DNA from: Labrenzia sp. DG1229
GTDB lineage: Bacteria; Pseudomonadota; Alphaproteobacteria; Rhizobiales; Stappiaceae
Assembly (NCBI RefSeq): GCF_000521215.1
Contig: NZ_KI928932.1
Span: 39,556-103,555 of the forward strand
DNA length: 64,000 nt
Reading direction: 5' to 3'
Under the pieces are notes generated by a model that saw only the letters and a program-made list of their open reading frames with translations, made no database searches and was not told the DNA's origin. The position numbers and the translations under genes are program-made. Shown piece after piece: positions 19,601-31,089 of the stretch. Numbering within the stretch: position 1 is the stretch's first letter; each line of letters begins with the position of its first letter.

Positions 19601-20308
19601 ATGGAAACACTTGTCCAATCGACATTGGCAGCGCCGGAAGGCGACATTTCTTTTTTCTCGCTGTTCTGGCAAGCGCACATCGTCGTCAAGATCGTGATGG
19701 TCGGATTGCTGGTCTCATCCGTGTGGTGCTGGGCGATCATTGTCGACAAGGTGATGCTGGTCGGGCGGACCCGGCGCCAGATGAGCCGCTTTGAAACAGT
19801 ATTCTGGTCGGGTCAGTCTCTTGAGGAGCTCTACGGCACCCTGCACAACCGGGTGAACCACTCCATGGCTGCGCTGTTTGTCGCCGCCATGCGCGAGTGG
19901 AAGCGCAGCCACGAAGGACCACGTCCGGCAATCGGATCGCTGCAACAGCGAATCGACCGCGTGATGGATGTGACCATTCAAAGGGAAGCGGAGCGGCTTG
20001 AAAGCCGATTGCTGATCCTGGCGACCGTCGGATCCGCGGCTCCGTTTATCGGCCTGTTCGGAACGGTCTGGGGGATCATGACCGCCTTTCAGGCGATTGC
20101 GGCCTCGGAAAGCACGAACCTTGCCGTTGTTGCTCCGGGGATCGCCGAAGCCTTGTTTGCAACGGCGCTCGGTCTTCTTGCCGCGATTCCGGCCGTGATC
20201 GCCTACAACAAGTTTGCTTCCGATGTCGGCAAGGCCGTCGCGCGCATGGAGGGGTTTGCGGACGAGTTTTCAGCGATCCTTTCGCGCCAGATCGACGAGA
20301 GGGGCTGA
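19601..20308 (+). CDS. tolQ: Tol-Pal motor protein TolQ
   Basis: 235 residues, ExbB/TolQ family, with three membrane spans (about 23-45, 140-165, 175-200) and the conserved ILATVGSAAPFIGLFGTVWG and ATALGLLAAIPAVIAYNK segments. Forms the proton channel with TolR that drives TolA during outer-membrane constriction. Four bases separate it from tolR. Confidence 0.97.
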   Translation: METLVQSTLAAPEGDISFFSLFWQAHIVVKIVMVGLLVSSVWCWAIIVDKVMLVGRTRRQMSRFETVFWSGQSLEELYGTLHNRVNHSMAALFVAAMREWKRSHEGPRPAIGSLQQRIDRVMDVTIQREAERLESRLLILATVGSAAPFIGLFGTVWGIMTAFQAIAASESTNLAVVAPGIAEALFATALGLLAAIPAVIAYNKFASDVGKAVARMEGFADEFSAILSRQIDERG

Positions 20309-20311
20309 GCG

Positions 20312-20764
20312 ATGTCCATGCAGGTCGGTTCCGGTCAGGCTGGTGGCGGACGGCGCGGACGGCGGCGAAAGCGCACTGTTCTGATGACCGAGATCAACGT
20401 GACGCCTTTTGTTGATGTCATGCTGGTCCTTCTGATCATATTCATGGTGGCGGCACCGTTGCTGACGGTTGGCGTGCCCATCGATTTGCCGGAAACGCAG
20501 GCCAAGGCGCTTGAAGGTGACACCGAGCCGATAACCATTTCGGTGAGCTCTGCCGGCGAGATCTTCATTCAGGATACGGCCATCGACATCGACGAAGTGG
20601 TTCCCAAACTCGAGGCAATTGCTGCCAACGGCTATGAAGAACGCATTTACGTGCGCGGCGATCAGGATGCCGACTACGGCACAATGATGAAACTCATGGG
20701 CCGCATCAATGCGGCCGGGTTCAAACGTTTAGGACTTGTCACTCTGGAAGAACGGGACTCGTAA
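20312..20764 (+). CDS. tolR: Tol-Pal motor protein TolR
   Basis: 150 residues, ExbD/TolR family. Basic N-terminus (GGRRGRRRKRT), then INVTPFVDVMLVLLIIFMVA with the proton-handling Asp35, and a periplasmic domain ending KRLGLVTLEERDS. Works with TolQ as a pmf-driven motor. Its stop is six bases before tolA. Confidence 0.97.
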   Translation: MSMQVGSGQAGGGRRGRRRKRTVLMTEINVTPFVDVMLVLLIIFMVAAPLLTVGVPIDLPETQAKALEGDTEPITISVSSAGEIFIQDTAIDIDEVVPKLEAIAANGYEERIYVRGDQDADYGTMMKLMGRINAAGFKRLGLVTLEERDS

Positions 20765-20770
20765 CGCGTC

Positions 20771-21715
20771 ATGCGCGCAGGTCTCATAGCGTCTTTGGCC
20801 GGTCATTCGGCAATACTGGTCTGGGGCCTGATCGCCTTTCCGGACGCGGAGAGTTTTTCCGTCCCGCAAGTGGAATCGCTGCCGGTGGACTTGATTCCGG
20901 TCGAAGAATACACGCAGCTGCGCCTCGGCGAGAGGACGGCGGAAATTCGTGAGGTCGCTGCGATAGCACCAAGTGAAACCGAGACCGAGGAACCGCCGCA
21001 ACCCGCCGACAAACCGGGTGAAAGCCAGGTACAGCAACCGACGCCACCGACCCCTTCTCCAGAACCCGAACCTACACCGACGCCTGAACCGGAGCCGGTC
21101 GCAGAACCCGAGCCTGCGCCCGAACCGGAACCTGCCCCGGCACCTGAACCCGTGCCGGCTGCCGAGCCGGAGCCTGCTCCCGAACCGGCGCCCCAGCAGG
21201 AAGCTGCTCCCACGCCGCAGCCGATCGTGACAAGTGCCACTCCGCGATCCAAACCGAAACCGCCCCGCCGCGCGCCGGAACCGCCGAAGGACGACTTCGA
21301 TTCGACCGAGATCGCCGCGCTGTTGAACAAGGTCGAACCGGCAACGCAGCAGGGGAATGCGTCGGAGGAACCGGCTGCCCTCGGTTCACGGCAGGGTGCG
21401 CAGAACATCCGCATGAGCCAATCGGAACTCGATGCGCTCAGAGGACAGGTCGCCCAGTGCTGGAACCCGCCGGTCGGTGCTGTAGGAGCGGAGGATCTCA
21501 AGGTTCGGGTCCGGTTCAGTCTCTCGCAGAATGGCCAGGTATCCGGCAGTCCGGAGGTTCTGAATTCAAACGGAAACCCCGCTTTTGGCGCCGCATCGAG
21601 CAGCGCAGTCCGCGCGATAATGCGGTGTCAGCCATATTCTCTGCCAATTGCCAAGTATGAAGCATGGCAGGAAGTGATCATCAATTTCGACCCAAGGGAA
21701 ATGCTTGGGGGTTAG
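20771..21715 (+). CDS. tolA: Tol-Pal protein TolA
   Basis: 314 residues. N-terminal span (1-23) carries the SxxxH motif (Ser8, His12) that couples TolA to TolQR. Domain II is a Pro/Glu/Ala low-complexity spacer (about 75-165, repeated PEPE and PAPE units, encoded by imperfect repeats around 21058-21200) in place of the alanine-rich helix of E. coli. Domain III is the TonB-like C-terminus ([10 protein letters not shown], then [13 protein letters not shown]). Bridges inner membrane to Pal and TolB. Its 3' end is close to the tolB start. Confidence 0.94.
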   Translation: MRAGLIASLAGHSAILVWGLIAFPDAESFSVPQVESLPVDLIPVEEYTQLRLGERTAEIREVAAIAPSETETEEPPQPADKPGESQVQQPTPPTPSPEPEPTPTPEPEPVAEPEPAPEPEPAPAPEPVPAAEPEPAPEPAPQQEAAPTPQPIVTSATPRSKPKPPRRAPEPPKDDFDSTEIAALLNKVEPATQQGNASEEPAALGSRQGAQNIRMSQSELDALRGQVAQCWNPPVGAVGAEDLKVRVRFSLSQNGQVSGSPEVLNSNGNPAFGAASSSAVRAIMRCQPYSLPIAKYEAWQEVIINFDPREMLGG

Positions 21716-21758
21716 TCAGATCCTGACAGGGATTTTTCGACAAGGGAGCTCAGTGCTC

Positions 21759-23108
21759 ATGCATGGAATACTAAAAACGCTCTCCAATCCGGCTGGCCTC
21801 AGGGCCTGCGGGCTTGCTGTTCTTGTGTCCATTGCTGCTGTTTTCGCTCCACCCCCTGCTTCGGCTCTGGTCGAAATCGACATCACCCAAGGAAACATCG
21901 AACCTTTGCCTATCGCTCTTCCTGCATTTTCGGCAGAGGGTGGGGACGGCAAACTTGCATCGGAAATGACCGGTGTGATCGCGTCCGATCTGAAGCGCTC
22001 CGGTCTCTTCAACCCGCTCGATCCGGCAAGTTTCATTCAGAAGAACATGAGCGTCAATTCGACACCGCGGTTCGGCGACTGGCGTCAGATCAGTGCGCAG
22101 GCGCTGGTTACCGGCACGGTGACCAAGCAGCCTGATGGACGACTTCGTGCCGAATTCAGGCTTTGGGACGTCTTCGCGCAGGAGCAGATGCTCGGTCAGC
22201 AATTCTACACAACGCCGGAAAACTGGCGCCGGCTTGCGCATATTATCGCGGATGCCATCTACGAGCGCCTGACAGGTGAAAAGGGCTATTTCGATACCCG
22301 CATCGTCTTCGTCGATGAAACTGGAACGAAAGACAAACGCGTCAAGCGTCTTGCAATCATGGACCAGGACGGGGCCAACGTCCGGTACCTGACCCGTGGC
22401 GATGACCTTGTTCTGACCCCGCGCTTTTCACCGACCAGCCAGGAAATAACCTACATGTCCTACGGTGGGGCGGACCCGAGCGTTTATTTGCTGAACATCG
22501 AAACCGGGCAGAGGGAAATCGTCGGTAACTTCCCGGGCATGACTTTTGCCCCGAGATTTTCTCCTGACGGGCAAAATGTCGTCATGAGCCTGCAGCAGGG
22601 CGGCAACGCCAATATCTTCAAGATGGATCTGAGGTCTCGGCGGACAACACGCCTGACGAACACGGCGGCGATCGACACAAGTCCGTCGTTTTCACCAGAC
22701 AGCCGGCAAATCGTGTTCGAATCGGACCGGGGCGGCACACAGCAACTTTACGTCATGAATGCCAATGGCGGCGAGGCGCGGCGAATTTCCTTCGGTCCGG
22801 GCCGGTATTCGACGCCTGTCTGGTCGCCTCGCGGAGATTTGATCGCCTTTACCAAGCAGCACCAGGGCCGTTTCATGATCGGGGTCATGAAGCCCGACGG
22901 CAAGGGCGAGCGCATTCTGACCGAGGGCTACCATAATGAAGGACCGGCCTGGTCGCCGAATGGGCGCGTGCTGGTGTTTTTCCGTGATACGCCCGGGGCA
23001 ACCGGTGGGCCACAGGTCTGGACGGTCGATCTGACTGGCTACAACGAGCAGCGCGTGGACACGCCGGCTTTTGCGTCGGATCCGTCCTGGTCGCCGCTCA
23101 TCAACTGA
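21759..23108 (+). CDS. tolB: Tol-Pal translocation protein TolB
   Basis: 449 residues. Signal peptide (about 1-35, ending ASA), N-terminal mixed domain, then a six-blade beta-propeller with repeated [17 protein letters not shown] and [10 protein letters not shown] motifs. Periplasmic partner of Pal and TolA. The start at 21759 is favoured (CAAGGGAG upstream); a GTG six bases earlier and an ATG-like codon at 21705 are possible. Confidence 0.96.
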   Translation: MHGILKTLSNPAGLRACGLAVLVSIAAVFAPPPASALVEIDITQGNIEPLPIALPAFSAEGGDGKLASEMTGVIASDLKRSGLFNPLDPASFIQKNMSVNSTPRFGDWRQISAQALVTGTVTKQPDGRLRAEFRLWDVFAQEQMLGQQFYTTPENWRRLAHIIADAIYERLTGEKGYFDTRIVFVDETGTKDKRVKRLAIMDQDGANVRYLTRGDDLVLTPRFSPTSQEITYMSYGGADPSVYLLNIETGQREIVGNFPGMTFAPRFSPDGQNVVMSLQQGGNANIFKMDLRSRRTTRLTNTAAIDTSPSFSPDSRQIVFESDRGGTQQLYVMNANGGEARRISFGPGRYSTPVWSPRGDLIAFTKQHQGRFMIGVMKPDGKGERILTEGYHNEGPAWSPNGRVLVFFRDTPGATGGPQVWTVDLTGYNEQRVDTPAFASDPSWSPLIN

Positions 23109-23154
23109 TCACGTAATGGATGGGCCCGCCTTCAGGTGGCGCGGTCAGACCTTG

Positions 23155-23192
23155 TTAACCAGGTTTGCAAAGACAGCCTTAACCAAGTTTGG
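23155..23192. repeat. Direct repeat upstream of pal
   Basis: TTAACCAGGTTTG at 23155 and TTAACCAAGTTTG at 23179, one mismatch, 24 bases apart, about 75-105 bases before pal. The TTAACC core is also the half-site type used by CtrA, so this may be a tandem regulator site. Confidence 0.4.
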
Positions 23193-23262
23193 CTAGAAAG
23201 TGTTTACCTAAAGCCGGACAAGCGGATGTCGGGTTGACGGGCTGGGGATGTAGGAGACGGGA

Positions 23263-23748
23263 ATGTTCAATAGAGATACTGCCGGCCGGGGCGCGCGCTG
23301 GATTGCTGTCTGTTTCGCGCTGCTTTTCGTGGCGGCATGCGCCCAGAATAAGCCAGACGGGCTTTCAAGCAACGTGAAACCGGGAACCGGTCAGGACTTT
23401 GTCGTGAATGTCGGCGACCGCGTTTTCTTCGAAGAGGATCAGTCGGTCCTGAATGCCAAGGGGCAATCGACGCTCGCAGGTCAGGCCAAATGGCTCAACC
23501 GTTACTCGCAATATACGATCACTGTCGAGGGGCACGCGGATGAGCGCGGTACCCGGCAATACAACATTGCTCTGGGTGCACGGCGGGCGGCAGCAGCGCG
23601 CGACTACCTGGTGTCGCAGGGCGTGAGCGCGTCGCGGATCAAGACGATCTCCTATGGCAAGGAACGCCCGGTGGCGGTCTGTAACGACAGCAGTTGCTGG
23701 TCGCAAAACCGGCGCGCAGTCACGGTGCTGAACAACGCCACGAACTGA
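23263..23748 (+). CDS. pal: Peptidoglycan-associated lipoprotein Pal
   Basis: 161 residues. Lipoprotein signal ending LFVAAC with lipidated Cys26; C-terminal OmpA-like peptidoglycan-binding domain with TVEGHADERGTRQYNIALG and the catalogue motif ARRAAAARDYL. Anchors outer membrane to murein and recruits TolB. Separate from tolB by 154 bases, so it may have its own promoter. Confidence 0.96.
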   Translation: MFNRDTAGRGARWIAVCFALLFVAACAQNKPDGLSSNVKPGTGQDFVVNVGDRVFFEEDQSVLNAKGQSTLAGQAKWLNRYSQYTITVEGHADERGTRQYNIALGARRAAAARDYLVSQGVSASRIKTISYGKERPVAVCNDSSCWSQNRRAVTVLNNATN

Positions 23749-23752
23749 TCCT

Positions 23753-23802
23753 CGGGTCCCGAGACCCGAATTTGACAAGAGGCCGGGCAATTTGTCCGGC
23801 CT
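23753..23802 (+). terminator. Two hairpins after pal
   Basis: CGGGTC-ccga-GACCCG (23753-23768) and AGGCCGG/CCGGCCT with a 9-base loop (23780-23802). Neither has a long T run, so termination efficiency is uncertain. Confidence 0.45.
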
Positions 23803-24015
23803 TCGGCATTTCTGGTGAGCAAAATGTGGCTTTCTGCGGAACCCGGGGCAGATTGTCAAAATTTAGCCGAAGTCCGGGCGCTCTGTGCCCTTGAGTGCAG
23901 AGCCGGGCATGTTAAGACTTCACGCATGAGGGGCTGACGAGCAATCGTGCACCTGGCCCGCTTGAAGGGCGGTTTCGAAGTGGCGTGCTCGTAAGTCTCT
24001 GAACCGGAGGACCGA

Positions 24016-24978
24016 ATGCAGAATTACAAGGCACTTGCAAGTATCTTTCTGGCGCTGGTTTTGACCATAGCGGCCACACCGTCCGAGGCTCAGTTGTTCG
24101 GGCGGAAAAAAGACGATTCATCCGTCAGGATCGGTCAGCTGGAAGAACGGATACGGGCGCTGACGGGACAGATCGAGCAACTGTCCTTCCAGATGCGGGA
24201 AATGCAGGATCAGATGCGCCGCATGCAGGAAGACAACGAGTATCGGTTTCAACAGCTGGAAGGCGGGACACCAGGAAAAAGATCCGGGCTTGAGCCAAGC
24301 GGTGCTCCGGGCAGCACGGCCCCGGGGCTTGCCGCCGATGGCACACCCCAGGGCGGAAATCTGGTCACACCTGACGGCGGATTGGCAACTCTTTCGGCAA
24401 ACGGATCCGGCGACGGAAACTGGTCCGATACAGGCGGATATGAAAACGGCGGCGGATTACCCTCCGACGGGCCGATCAATCTGGAACAGTTGGCGAAGGG
24501 ACTTGAAACGGTCCCCGGGGCCGGCCTTGACCTTGCACCCGACCCAAATCTTGCCACCGATGACGACGCGATCGCAGGTATCATTGGAAGCGGAGATCCG
24601 AGGTCGGACTACGACGAAGCCTATTCGCTTGCGGTCAACGGTGATTATTCAAACGCTGAACGGGGCTTCAGAACATTTCTGGAAACATATCCCGACAGTG
24701 ATCTCACTCCCAATGCCCAGTACTGGCTCGGCGAAAGTCTTCTGGCGCAACAGGATTATCGCGGAGCGGCAGATGCCTTCCTGAAAACCTATACGGATTT
24801 TCCCGGTAACAGCAAAAGCCCGGACAGCCTTCTGAAGCTGGGTGTCTCGCTGCGTGGACTTGGGCAGTCCGCCGCCGCATGTGCGACATTTTCCGAACTT
24901 CTGAACAAGTATCCTGATGCAGCGCCGGCAGTTCTGTCAGAAGCGCGGGACGAACGCCTCCGTGCGCAATGTTCCTGA
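24016..24978 (+). CDS. cpoB: Cell division coordinator CpoB (YbgF)
   Basis: 320 residues. Signal peptide (about 1-25, ending SEAQ), N-terminal trimerising coiled coil (IGQLEERIRALTGQIEQLSF), a Gly/Ser/Pro-rich linker, and C-terminal TPRs (YDEAYSLAVNGDYSNAERGF, PNAQYWLGESLLAQQDYRGA). Coordinates peptidoglycan synthesis with Tol-driven outer-membrane constriction. Its end overlaps the probable GTG start of tilS by 17 bases. Confidence 0.94.
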   Translation: MQNYKALASIFLALVLTIAATPSEAQLFGRKKDDSSVRIGQLEERIRALTGQIEQLSFQMREMQDQMRRMQEDNEYRFQQLEGGTPGKRSGLEPSGAPGSTAPGLAADGTPQGGNLVTPDGGLATLSANGSGDGNWSDTGGYENGGGLPSDGPINLEQLAKGLETVPGAGLDLAPDPNLATDDDAIAGIIGSGDPRSDYDEAYSLAVNGDYSNAERGFRTFLETYPDSDLTPNAQYWLGESLLAQQDYRGAADAFLKTYTDFPGNSKSPDSLLKLGVSLRGLGQSAAACATFSELLNKYPDAAPAVLSEARDERLRAQCS

Positions 24979-26339
24979 CCAACCGGTCGAGTCGCCCGGG
25001 CTCCCTGATGATGCCGTCGACGCGCTCTTTTCCGGACTGAATTTCCTTTTCCAATCTTTCTATTGCGGTGTCCGGCGGAGCCGACTCCCTTTGTCTCTTG
25101 GTACTGTTCGGCGAATGGAGCAGGCGGGTCTCCTGGAAGGGTTGCGCGGAAGTCATTGTTGTCAATCACGGCCTCCGTCAGGAGAGTGATGCGGAAGCCC
25201 GTTTCGTGGTCGATGTCGCGAAACGAAGCGGATACGCAGCATCAGTGCTCCGATGGGAAGGCGAAAAGCCGCAAAGCAATGTCCAGGAGGCGGCGAGAAC
25301 GGCCCGCTATTGCTTGATGGCCAGACGAATGAAGGCGACTGGTGCCGAGGCGCTCCTTCTGGGGCATCACCTTGACGACCAGGCCGAGACATTCCTCGAC
25401 CGACTGACACGCGGAAGCGGCATTTCCGGATTGAGCGCGATGGCTGCCGATGAGCCCGACGGGCCGGAGGGGCTTCGTTTGTTGCGTCCCTTCCTCAGCG
25501 TCAGGAAATCGTGTCTGGAAGCCAGTTTGCGCGAACGCGGCCAGGGCTGGTGCACGGATCCTTCCAATCTCGACATGAAGTACAAACGAAGCAGACTCAG
25601 GAACATCCTGGGCCTGCTGAAAGAAGAGGGCCTGTCGGTGGAGCGCGTGGCGGAGACCGCAGGACACATTCGCCGGTCCCGCGATGCAGTTGAGTTCGCC
25701 GTTCGGGATATCGTTTCGAGGAAGGTTGAATTCCATCCGGCAGGACCTGCGAGACTGAACAGAGAGGTTTTTGGCGCGTTGCCCGATGATCTGCGCTTGC
25801 GGCTTCTCAACGAGATCATGACACATGTCACTGGCATTCGGGCGAGGCCGCGCCTGGTTAAGCTGCGGTCCCTGGATGCTGCCCTGAATTGCGGTGAAAA
25901 TCTCCGCCAATCGCTTTCCGGAACGACGTTCGAAACGGGTGCCGAAACGATCTGGTGCTGGCGCGAACCCGGCCGGGCCCCTCCGATGACGCTCAGCAAA
26001 TTCGACAGGGAAGGAATCTGGGACCATCGTTTCGCCTATTCCATGCAAGCTAATCGGCAGAGCATCGACAATCTGGACGGATTGCGACTTGGTCCCTTGT
26101 GTCATGCTCCGGCGGGCGCGGCGGACTTTGTCTGGCCGGAAGGCTGGCCAAAAGCGGCTTTTGATTGCTCACCGGTTGTCTGGTCACCTGATGGTCTCAT
26201 TTTCACCCAATCTGCATCGCTTCCTGTTCGAGCGGGTAAAAATAACCATAGCCGCACCTTGGATTTGGCGAGATTGCCGATCCGGGGTAAATTATCGGAT
26301 GGCTGTCGGGACAACGGGGACGTTTGCGGGGAAATCTAG
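24962..26339 (+). CDS. tilS: tRNA(Ile) lysidine synthase TilS (apparent frameshift near the N-terminus)
   Basis: Modifies C34 of tRNA-Ile(CAU) to lysidine; usually essential. The intact frame from 25068 begins directly with the ATP pyrophosphatase loop SGGADS and has no normal start or preceding strand; a stop lies 30 bases upstream. The adjoining frame from GTG 24962 reads PDDAVDALFSGLNFLFQSF, the expected lead-in. Removing one T near 25057-25060 joins them as ...FQSFIAVSGGADS and yields 458 residues. Further motifs are GHHLDDQAET and a C-terminal substrate-binding domain. A one-base error is more likely than loss of an essential gene. Confidence 0.85.
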
Positions 26340-26392
26340 AGTTTTCCTCATGTCAATCTTCTGATAGAGGTCCGGGCTTAACAAATTAGTCA

Positions 26393-26404
26393 GCGCATAT
26401 GCGC
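26393..26404. promoter_or_regulatory. Perfect 12-bp palindrome upstream of ftsH
   Basis: GCGCATATGCGC, about 100 bases before ftsH and just upstream of the candidate RpoH promoter. Possible operator; no known consensus assigned. Confidence 0.3.
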
Positions 26405-26419
26405 ATTATGGCGCACCGC

Positions 26420-26449
26420 CTTGGCAGCGGGCTTTGGGCGACCTATCTA
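26420..26449 (+). promoter_or_regulatory. Candidate RpoH (sigma-32) promoter for ftsH
   Basis: CTTGGC (26420-26425), 16-base spacer, CCTATCTA (26442-26449), matching the alphaproteobacterial heat-shock pattern of CTTG plus a C-rich -10. It would start transcription near 26456, about 50 bases before the ftsH ATG. ftsH is an RpoH target in several bacteria, and rpoH is encoded in this window. Confidence 0.5.
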
Positions 26450-26507
26450 CGCTCTGAGGAATTGTAACCGCGTGCAGTATGACGCGTTGGGCGGTTAAGG
26501 GAACGAA

Positions 26508-28430
<1,923 letters not shown>

Positions 28431-28459
28431 TCCTTTCGGTCAGCAGTTACAAGATCAGT

Positions 28460-28487
28460 CAGCCCGGCATTGCCGGGCTGCTTTTTT
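28460..28487 (+). terminator. Rho-independent terminator after ftsH
   Basis: CAGCCCGGCA-t-TGCCGGGCTG stem (28460-28480) followed by CTTTTTT. Strong intrinsic terminator, so glmM needs its own promoter. Confidence 0.92.
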
Positions 28488-28600
28488 GCTGATGGCACGG
28501 ATCGTCAGTGAATAGTAATATTTGCTCACATATTTTGAATATCGCTTCATTTCATTTGCGCTAAAAGAGCGCAACGCAACCGTTCAGACAGGCTCGATAG

Positions 28601-29944
28601 ATGCGCAAGTTTTTCGGTACCGACGGAATCCGTGGTCAGGCCAACTCCTATCCCATGACCGCCGAGATGGCATTGAAAGTCGGCATGGCGGCTGGTCTTG
28701 CATTCAAGAATGGCGGTCATCGTCATCGCGTCGTGATTGGCAAGGACACCCGTCTGTCAGGCTACATGCTGGAATATGCCATGGTTGCAGGATTCACATC
28801 CGTCGGGATGGATGTCTTCCTGCTTGGCCCGATGCCGACGCCTGCGGTCGCCATGCTGACCCGGTCACTGCGGACAGATCTCGGTGTGATGATTTCAGCG
28901 TCGCACAATGCTTTCCATGACAACGGCATCAAGTTTTTCGGACCTGACGGTTTCAAGCTCAGCGATGATATCGAACGGCAGATCGAGGATCTTATCGAGA
29001 CCGATCTGACATCCCGTCTTGCGGGAACGCGCGATCTTGGACGTGCAAAGCGCATAGACGGCGCGCAACAGCGCTATATCGAATTCGCAAAGCGTACCCT
29101 GCCGCGGGAAATGAGCCTTGAAGGTCTTCGCGTCGTGATCGATTGCGCCAACGGAGCAGCCTACAAGGTTGCTCCGGAAGCACTCTGGGAACTTGGCGCC
29201 GACGTCATCTCCATGGGAGTAACACCGGATGGATTCAACATCAACAAGGAGTGCGGGTCGACCTCGACCCATGCTCTTTCCAGAAAGGTGCACGAAGTCC
29301 GGGCCGATATCGGTATTGCCCTCGACGGGGATGCAGACCGGGTCATCATCGTTGACGAAAACGGCCAGCAGGTTGACGGCGACCAATTGATGGCTGTTGT
29401 GGCCCAGTCCTGGCATGCCAATGACAGGCTTTCCGGTTCCGGGATCGTCGCGACCGTGATGTCGAACCTGGGACTTGAACGATATCTGGGCAGCATCGGA
29501 CTGGATCTCGCCAGAACCAAGGTTGGTGACCGATACGTGGTTGAACACATGCGTGCCAACGGCTTTAACGTCGGAGGTGAACAGTCCGGCCACATCGTCT
29601 TGTCGGATTTCGCCACGACAGGCGACGGGTTGATCGCAGCGTTGCAGGTTCTGGCCTGCGTGAAGGATCAGGACAGACCCGTATCCGAAGTTTGCCGCCG
29701 CTTTGAGCCAGTTCCGCAAATCCTGAAAAATGTGCGCTACAGCAGCGGAAAGCCACTCGAACAGGATCAGGTCAAATCTGCAATCGAGGAGGGGGAAGCC
29801 CGCCTCGGAGCCGCAGGCCGGCTGGTAATCCGGGCTTCCGGAACCGAGCCTCTCATCCGTGTCATGGCAGAAGGTGATGATGCGGATCTTGTCAATGAGG
29901 TCGTGGACGACATAGCCGGCGTCGTGGCGTCCGTTGCTGCCTGA
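28601..29944 (+). CDS. glmM: Phosphoglucosamine mutase
   Basis: 447 residues. Converts glucosamine 6-phosphate to the 1-phosphate for UDP-GlcNAc, peptidoglycan and LPS. Starts [15 protein letters not shown]; phosphoserine motif ISASHN with Ser101; metal loop DGDADR; substrate loop [10 protein letters not shown]-terminal phosphate loop [12 protein letters not shown]. Length matches the family. ftsH-glmM adjacency is common in alphaproteobacteria. Confidence 0.98.
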   Translation: MRKFFGTDGIRGQANSYPMTAEMALKVGMAAGLAFKNGGHRHRVVIGKDTRLSGYMLEYAMVAGFTSVGMDVFLLGPMPTPAVAMLTRSLRTDLGVMISASHNAFHDNGIKFFGPDGFKLSDDIERQIEDLIETDLTSRLAGTRDLGRAKRIDGAQQRYIEFAKRTLPREMSLEGLRVVIDCANGAAYKVAPEALWELGADVISMGVTPDGFNINKECGSTSTHALSRKVHEVRADIGIALDGDADRVIIVDENGQQVDGDQLMAVVAQSWHANDRLSGSGIVATVMSNLGLERYLGSIGLDLARTKVGDRYVVEHMRANGFNVGGEQSGHIVLSDFATTGDGLIAALQVLACVKDQDRPVSEVCRRFEPVPQILKNVRYSSGKPLEQDQVKSAIEEGEARLGAAGRLVIRASGTEPLIRVMAEGDDADLVNEVVDDIAGVVASVAA

Positions 29945-29973
29945 GACCAAAACTCAAGTAAAAATCTTCGATT

Positions 29974-30002
29974 AAAGCCGCCTCGAAAGGGTGGCTTTTT
30001 TA
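29974..30002 (+). terminator. Rho-independent terminator after glmM
   Basis: AAAGCCGCC / GGTGGCTTT stem (one G-T pair) with a 7-base loop and a run of T residues. Confidence 0.88.
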
Positions 30003-30026
30003 ACTACTTGCAGATGCAAATTCGCG

Positions 30027-30041
30027 TTAAAGGTTCCTTAA
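30027..30041. promoter_or_regulatory. CtrA-type site TTAA-N7-TTAA upstream of the Omp25-like gene
   Basis: TTAA (30027-30030), seven bases, TTAA (30038-30041), the full CtrA spacing, 123 bases before the start codon. A second TTAA pair with nine-base spacing lies at 30057-30073. CtrA itself is encoded in this window, and CtrA controls Omp25 in Brucella. Confidence 0.55.
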
Positions 30042-30163
30042 GGTAAAAAAACTCGGTTAAAGAACAGAGTTAAGCGACCTTTAATGAATTCCCGTCAGTA
30101 TGCCTTCAAGTTTGATGTGTCCGGCACCCGACAAGCGGACGCTCACTGGAAGAGGACGAGGAC

Positions 30164-30982
30164 ATGAACTCATTTTTCAAGCGTTTGTCTTTGACCGGCT
30201 TTGCAGTCGCGCTTTCCACCGCAGGCTATGCCGCGGATCTGCCGGCTCCGGTCATTGAGCATATTCCTGAAGTGCCCGCCGTCGGTGGCTTGTATCTCCG
30301 CGGCGATATCGGCTACAAAATTTATAATGACCCGAGCGGAAGCTTCAACGATCCCGTTATCGGTGATCTGCGCTTTCAACGCGAGTCGTTGGACAATGCC
30401 TGGATGGTTGGCGTCGGTGTCGGCTACAAGTGGAACAGGTATCTGCGAACCGATCTGACACTTGACTATGAAACCCCTGCACAGGTGAAGGGGTATGCAG
30501 TCTGTGGCACATGCGCAGGCGGGTTCTCCGAAGAATCAACAGACATCGACATCTGGACGTTCATGGTGAACGGGTATGTCGACCTGGGCACGTGGAACCG
30601 GATCACGCCTTACGTCGGCGCGGGTATCGGTGCATCTTACCTCAGGACCGACAACACATATTCGATCAATCCCGGCGGTACCGGCCGAACGGATTATGAT
30701 GGACAACAAAGCCAGTGGAATTTCGCATGGGCGCTGATGGCAGGTGCTTCATATGCGGTGACCGACAACTGGGAAATCGACGCCGGATACCAGTATCGCG
30801 ACCTCGGTGATGCGAAAACCGTGAAATTGCATGATGCAGGCACCGGTGAAACCCGGGTTGAATGGGATGACCTGACTGCGCACGAGATCCGTCTCGGCAT
30901 TCGCTACAATTTTGGTGGCCGCAGATCTCCGGCAGCTCCGGTCTATTACGAGCCGCAAGGTCCGATCCAGAGCAACTTCTGA
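30164..30982 (+). CDS. Omp25/Omp31-type outer membrane beta-barrel protein
   Basis: 272 residues. Signal peptide (about 1-23, ending GYAAD; the AADLP mature start is typical of rhizobial porin-like proteins), then alternating beta strands of an eight-stranded barrel (GLYLRGDIGY, NRYLRTDLTLDYE, VNGYVDLGTWNRITPYVGAG, ITVGIRYNF-like end HEIRLGIRYNFGGR). An extracellular-type loop has a Cys pair in CGTCAGG. After the barrel the tail ends PIQSNF rather than a terminal aromatic. Surface structural protein of the Hyphomicrobiales type. Flanked by terminators on both sides, so monocistronic. Confidence 0.88.
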   Translation: MNSFFKRLSLTGFAVALSTAGYAADLPAPVIEHIPEVPAVGGLYLRGDIGYKIYNDPSGSFNDPVIGDLRFQRESLDNAWMVGVGVGYKWNRYLRTDLTLDYETPAQVKGYAVCGTCAGGFSEESTDIDIWTFMVNGYVDLGTWNRITPYVGAGIGASYLRTDNTYSINPGGTGRTDYDGQQSQWNFAWALMAGASYAVTDNWEIDAGYQYRDLGDAKTVKLHDAGTGETRVEWDDLTAHEIRLGIRYNFGGRRSPAAPVYYEPQGPIQSNF

Positions 30983-31006
30983 TCAGGACTGCGCAAACAC
31001 CCTTAG

Positions 31007-31036
31007 AAAAGGCCGGTCGTTCAGACCGGCCTTTTT
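31007..31036 (+). terminator. Rho-independent terminator after the Omp25-like gene
   Basis: AAAAGGCCGGTC / GACCGGCCTTTTT stem with a 5-base loop and five T residues. Confidence 0.93.
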
Positions 31037-31056
31037 GCGTCTGAACCGGATTTGAA

Positions 31057-31085
31057 TTGACCGGGCACGGATAAAGTCCTATTCC
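31057..31085 (+). promoter_or_regulatory. Candidate promoter of serC
   Basis: TTGACC (31057-31062), 17-base spacer, TATTCC (31080-31085). Predicted start near 31091, the 5' edge of the structured leader. Confidence 0.5.
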
Positions 31086-31089
31086 CGCA

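Noticed and set aside
21058..21200. Tandem-like GC-rich DNA repeats
   Set aside because: They encode the Pro/Glu/Ala spacer of TolA and are explained by protein low complexity, not by a mobile or CRISPR repeat.
28895..29950. 351-codon open frame opposite glmM
   Set aside because: Shadow frame; glmM has all family motifs on the plus strand.
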